A stretch of 64,000 bases of DNA. It comes from Clostridiales bacterium (GTDB lineage: Bacteria; Bacillota; Clostridia; Saccharofermentanales; Saccharofermentanaceae). Each line of letters starts with the position of its first letter. Within the stretch, counting starts at the first letter, position 1. Of the stretch, positions 60,413 through 64,000 are shown piece by piece. The stretch spans positions 1 through 64,000 of the forward strand of contig JAFRST010000054.1 of NCBI GenBank assembly GCA_017427465.1. Direction: 5' to 3'. Both the position numbers and the translations under genes were made by a program. Under the pieces are notes generated by a model. The model saw nothing but the letters and a program-made list of their open reading frames with translations, did not search any database and was not told the DNA's origin.

Positions 60413-61957
60413 ATGAAGCTTAAGAATTCTCTTAATTATAAACACGGCAAGACCATCGACGCGAAGAAAGTTTTTCTGATCTGCGCGCTGGTCCTGATCT
60501 ATTGTCCGTTCTTCTACACTGACATGATCGGCAACTACACAGGCGATGCAGCCATCCAGATCAAGATCGGCCTGGACTGCTTGTCGAGCGGAAGATTCAT
60601 CCCCGTCGAGATCTACAGCTGGCACGAAGGCCTTAACTGGTGGCCTCACGAGATCGGCTGGTACTACATAGTAGGTATCGCTTACAAGATCTTCGGACTT
60701 GCCGGCGTCATAGGCGTTACCGCGATCTTCAACTATACGATCGCCGCCATTGCTTTCAAAAAATATCAGGACAAGGTCCATCCTCTGATAATCGTCGGCG
60801 TTGCCGCTATCGCAAGGCTTTTCTCCTTCCCTAACTACAACGCAAGGCCTCATCTTTTCTCAGAGCTGGCTTTCCTTCTGGTTATCTATGTAATGCTTGG
60901 CAAGAAGAGCATTTTGTTTAAATCACTTTTCTTCTGCGGAGCAGCTTTCCTCTTATCTTGGATCCACGGCGGCATGGTACCGCTGCTTTTCGCTGTTTTC
61001 TTTGTATTCATCGTGATCGAGCTTATATTCAGGCAATTCAAGAACGCTCTTCTGTATCTGGCTACGGGAGCAGGCGCCTTCGTATGCTCGCTTCTTAATC
61101 CTCTGGGCATAAAGGTATGGACATACGCTTTAGTACAGTCTGACGGCACTGAGGTCTGGAAATACAACATCGAGTGGGCTCCCAAGACATTTGCCATCTG
61201 GGAGATCGCGGTCCTTCTTCTCATAATCGTCGCATTCGCTGTCGACGGACGCGTCAAGAAGTTCGATAAAAACGCGATAACGAGACTTTGCATCTTCTGC
61301 ATGTTCATCGTCATCTCATGCAAATACTGCCGCTTTATGAACTTCGTTGCGCTGTTTATCCTCGCGCTTTGCACTGAAGAGATGCAGAGCCTCGTGAAAT
61401 GGATCAACGCAAATATCTTCCGCATCAAGAAAGACAAGATAAAGTTTAGCGACATCTCCTATTACATTCTCACGGTATTCTGCCTGCTGTTTTTCTTCTT
61501 TATCACGATTTTCTCGATCGCAAGATTCATCCGCACCAATACCATGTCAGATGCCAGCGCCATAGCCGCATACGACGAAGGTGCCGTTGCCTGCGTGAAA
61601 CAGAACGGTTATAAGAAGATCTACAATTCGTTTAATACCGGAACGTGGCTCGCCTTCTATGACGTGAAGGTCCACATAGACAACCGCTCTGACCTTTATA
61701 TGGCGAGCTTCTCGGGCACTGATTATATTTCAGGCCAGATGATGATCAATAACATCTCAGATATGGACAGATTTGTAGAGAAATACGACTGCGACGCCCT
61801 CGTGCTGGATCTCCTGCCGGGCACGACGGACGAATGGTTCGCCGACGATCTCTACGCCGCTTCTGACAGATATAAAGTCGTATACGACAACACCGTAACC
61901 TCAGTCCGTGATCCGGACTTAAGTTACAGGTGGCTGGTCGTAGAATGTATTGATTGA
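60413..61957 (+). CDS. polytopic membrane protein, possibly a GT-C glycosyltransferase
   Basis: The protein has 514 residues with about ten to twelve membrane helices and a C-terminal soluble outer part (about 400-514). The first outer loop has TGDAAIQIKIGLDCLSSG and WHEGLNWWPHEIGWYY; an Asp in this loop recalls GT-C fold enzymes that use polyprenyl-linked sugars, but I see no motif that proves it. It may act in envelope glycan assembly. It is a single gene convergent to pyk with only 11 bp between the stops. Confidence 0.6.
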   Translation: MKLKNSLNYKHGKTIDAKKVFLICALVLIYCPFFYTDMIGNYTGDAAIQIKIGLDCLSSGRFIPVEIYSWHEGLNWWPHEIGWYYIVGIAYKIFGLAGVIGVTAIFNYTIAAIAFKKYQDKVHPLIIVGVAAIARLFSFPNYNARPHLFSELAFLLVIYVMLGKKSILFKSLFFCGAAFLLSWIHGGMVPLLFAVFFVFIVIELIFRQFKNALLYLATGAGAFVCSLLNPLGIKVWTYALVQSDGTEVWKYNIEWAPKTFAIWEIAVLLLIIVAFAVDGRVKKFDKNAITRLCIFCMFIVISCKYCRFMNFVALFILALCTEEMQSLVKWINANIFRIKKDKIKFSDISYYILTVFCLLFFFFITIFSIARFIRTNTMSDASAIAAYDEGAVACVKQNGYKKIYNSFNTGTWLAFYDVKVHIDNRSDLYMASFSGTDYISGQMMINNISDMDRFVEKYDCDALVLDLLPGTTDEWFADDLYAASDRYKVVYDNTVTSVRDPDLSYRWLVVECID

Positions 61958-61968
61958 TCTCGAAAATC

Positions 61969-63384
61969 TCAGTTGATCGTCTCAACCTTGATGGTATTCG
62001 TATTACCGGCCTTGCCGTTGATGAGGCCGCCCGTCATGACAACGTTGTCGCCTTCTTTAAGCTCAAGGACATCCTTTGCGACGTTAAGGCCGTGATAGAA
62101 CATAACATCCGTTGAATTGAATTCCTCATTGAGTATCGGGACAACACCCCATGAGAGATTAAGTCTTCTCCATATCCTCTCGGATGTCGTCATGCCGATG
62201 ATGTCGATAGGACATCTGAACCGGGATACCATTCTTGCCGTAACACCGCTTCTGGAGTGAACAACGATAGCCTTTGCGCCTACGTCAATAGCCATCTGGC
62301 ATGTAGCGTGTGAGATGGCATCCAGGTTATTGCGGATCTTGAATTCCTGCTTGGAGAAACGCTCTTTGTAGTTGATGTGCTTCTCTGTATATTCTGCAAC
62401 CTGTGACATTGTCTTGACTGCCTCAACAGGATACTTGCCGGCAGCGGACTCTCCGGAGAGCATGATCGCGGAAGAACCGTCATAAACGGCATTTGCGACA
62501 TCGGATATCTCGGCTCTCGTCGGTCTGGGATTGTTGATCATGGACTCGAGCATCTCTGTAGCTGTAATAACACGGCGTCCAAGGAGACGGCAGCGCTTGA
62601 TAAGCTGCTTCTGTACACTCGGCACTTCAACAAACGGGATCTCAACACCCAGGTCGCCTCTTGCGATCATGATGCCTGCGCATTTCTCTGAAATCTCATC
62701 GATGTTATCGACACCGGCGCGGTTCTCGATCTTTGCGATTACCTCGATATTCTCGCCGCCGTTGGCATCTAAGAATTCACGCATCTCGATCATGTCTTCT
62801 TTGCGTGATACGAAGGAAGCTGCGATAAAATCAACCTCATTCTTAATACCGAACAGAAGATCCTTCTTGTCCTGCTCGCTTAAGAAATCACCCTGCATGA
62901 TCTTATTAGGGAAGTTCATGGACTTCTGGTCGGATAATGTGCCGCCTACGACTACGTCGCAGATGACGTCTGCCCCCTTGATCTCTCTTACTTCGAGGAT
63001 TACGAGTCCGTTGTTGATAAGGACTCTGTCGCCGGGATTAAGCTGCTCGGGCAGGAGTTTGTAAGTAACGGATACGCGTGTCTCATCGCCCTCGATCTCA
63101 TCTGTCGTGAGAGTAAATGTCGCACCATCCCTGAGCTCCACCTTGTGATCCTTGAAGGTCCTGATCCTGTACTCGGGGCCCTTTGTATCGAGCATTATGG
63201 CAATTGGAAGATTCATCTTGGCTCTTACGCTCTTGATGAGATCGATCTTAGCCTGATGCTGTTCATGTGTGCCGTGCGAAAAGTTGAGTCTTGCGACATT
63301 CATTCCCGCCTCGCACATCTTAGTCAAAGTCTCTTCGTTATCCGAAGCCGGACCAATAGTACATATAATCTTAGTTTTGCGCAT
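61969..63384 (-). CDS. pyk: pyruvate kinase
   Basis: The protein has 471 residues from the ATG at 63384 (GAGGAGA eight bases upstream; a frame to 63402 is less likely). It carries the signature IMIARGDLGVEIPF, the lysine-containing IEVIAKIENRAG, the TATEML and PTRAEISDVANAV segments, and a complete C-terminal domain, but no extra phosphohistidine domain of the Bacillus type. It is the last glycolytic step, allosterically controlled. It is divergent from guaA; an extended -10 (TGATACAAT, complement of 63427-63435) lies upstream. Confidence 0.96.
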   Translation of the reverse strand: MRKTKIICTIGPASDNEETLTKMCEAGMNVARLNFSHGTHEQHQAKIDLIKSVRAKMNLPIAIMLDTKGPEYRIRTFKDHKVELRDGATFTLTTDEIEGDETRVSVTYKLLPEQLNPGDRVLINNGLVILEVREIKGADVICDVVVGGTLSDQKSMNFPNKIMQGDFLSEQDKKDLLFGIKNEVDFIAASFVSRKEDMIEMREFLDANGGENIEVIAKIENRAGVDNIDEISEKCAGIMIARGDLGVEIPFVEVPSVQKQLIKRCRLLGRRVITATEMLESMINNPRPTRAEISDVANAVYDGSSAIMLSGESAAGKYPVEAVKTMSQVAEYTEKHINYKERFSKQEFKIRNNLDAISHATCQMAIDVGAKAIVVHSRSGVTARMVSRFRCPIDIIGMTTSERIWRRLNLSWGVVPILNEEFNSTDVMFYHGLNVAKDVLELKEGDNVVMTGGLINGKAGNTNTIKVETIN

Positions 63385-63508
63385 ATACTTGTATCTCCTC
63401 AAAAGCCTATTAAAAAGTTTTGCCTGATTGTATCATTTGTGCCCCTAAACTTCTGCACAATATTGTAAAATGTTTAAGTCAATATTTTATACATTGGAGG
63501 CTTTGCAT

Positions 63509-64000
63509 ATGGCAGACGTAAGACCCGAATCCCTAAAAAGGATCACAACAAAAGAAATGGCTGACGCATTTATCGCAGATCAGATCGCAGCTATCAAGGA
63601 ACAGGTTGGAGATAAGAAAGTTCTCCTCGCTTTGTCCGGCGGCGTTGACTCATCTGTAGTCGCAGCTCTCCTTATTAAAGCAATCGGAACAAACCTCGTT
63701 TGTGTCCACGTTAACCACGGACTTCTCCGTAAGGGCGAACCCGAGATGGTATGCAAGGTCTTCAGAGACGAGCTCGGTGCAAACCTCATCTATGTTGACG
63801 CAGTAGACAGATTCTTAGATCTTCTCGAAGGCATTACAGATCCTGAGCAGAAGCGTCACATCATCGGCGAAGAATTCATCAAAGTCTTCGCAGAAGAAGC
63901 AGCCAAACTCGACGGCATTGCTTTCCTCGCACAGGGTACGATTTACCCCGACATCTTGGAGAGTGAGCAGGGCATCAAGGCTCACCACAACGTAGGCGGT
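63509..64000 (+). CDS. guaA: GMP synthase ATP-pyrophosphatase, N-terminal part
   Basis: The first 164 residues are inside the window. After a short lead of about 40 residues the PP-loop is [15 protein letters not shown], followed by [24 protein letters not shown], and [12 protein letters not shown] and HHNVGG, all typical of the ATP-PPase half of GMP synthase. The usual N-terminal class I glutamine amidotransferase domain (about 190 residues) is missing: the ATG at 63509 has TTGGAGG eight bases upstream and no frame extends before it. It is either a split enzyme, as in archaea, or carries the domain after the window end. Confidence 0.9.
   Translation, partial: MADVRPESLKRITTKEMADAFIADQIAAIKEQVGDKKVLLALSGGVDSSVVAALLIKAIGTNLVCVHVNHGLLRKGEPEMVCKVFRDELGANLIYVDAVDRFLDLLEGITDPEQKRHIIGEEFIKVFAEEAAKLDGIAFLAQGTIYPDILESEQGIKAHHNVGG

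Overview
The window looks like chromosomal DNA of a low-to-mid GC anaerobic Gram-positive bacterium of the class Clostridia (Bacillota). The evidence is a SCIFF peptide with its radical SAM maturase, a Veg protein, the dnaX-ebfC-recR-rqcP-divIC order, Shine-Dalgarno sites of the AGGAGG type, formate-tetrahydrofolate ligase, and an oxygen-sensitive indolepyruvate ferredoxin oxidoreductase. I cannot fix the genus from the sequence alone. There is no tRNA, rRNA, CRISPR array or complete insertion sequence. Most of the window is ordinary core genome in short operons separated by clear intrinsic terminators.

Layout. 1-136: end of a gene of uncertain identity. 167-6548 (minus): a cell-division cluster of a PucR/CdaR-type regulator, ftsE with a long tail, ftsX and an M23 peptidoglycan hydrolase, followed by a methyltransferase and Hsp33. 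6729-7844 (minus): a sugar-ABC ATPase without transporter partners. 8308-13168 (plus): argC-argB-argD-argF plus a GNAT acetyltransferase, behind a promoter overlapped by an ARG-box-like operator. 13154-14532 (minus): ispE and veg. 14826-17753 (plus): fhs and a degenerate serine-hydrolase-like membrane protein. 17901-22039 (plus): SRP RNA, dnaX, ebfC, recR, rqcP, divIC. 22093-26563 (minus): a flavoprotein, a three-domain envelope protein (acyltransferase, CapA, SGNH) and a small conserved protein. 26897-27742 (plus): a zinc-ribbon protein with a degenerate HD domain.

27877-34604 (minus) is the most unusual stretch. A BlaI-type repressor and a BlaR1-type membrane metalloprotease receptor sit beside two lipoprotein genes. 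All three transcription units have a promoter whose -10 box lies inside a TTCTAC-N4-GTAGAA palindrome, and the two lipoprotein promoters each carry three such palindromes in a duplicated 94-bp block. The receptor has no visible penicillin-binding sensor. Its outer part instead resembles a mosaic of the domains in the two lipoproteins it probably controls.

34657-37696 (plus): an Orn/Lys/Arg decarboxylase-like enzyme and the SCIFF peptide/maturase pair. 37745-42623 (minus): a lipoprotein and a heterodimeric ABC exporter. 42778-48781 (plus): an acyl-CoA synthetase, a sodium:solute symporter, and an MBOAT/DHHW pair for envelope O-acylation. 49065-53580 (minus): an aryl-pyruvate oxidation operon (iorA, iorB, thioesterase, CoA ligase, ACT protein). 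53692-60190 (minus): a transglutaminase lipoprotein, a MacB-like membrane protein with an HlyD-like adaptor, and two sugar-ABC permeases. 60413-61957 (plus): a polytopic membrane protein. 61969-63384 (minus): pyruvate kinase. 63509-64000 (plus): the start of a GMP synthase ATP-pyrophosphatase gene that lacks the usual N-terminal amidotransferase domain.
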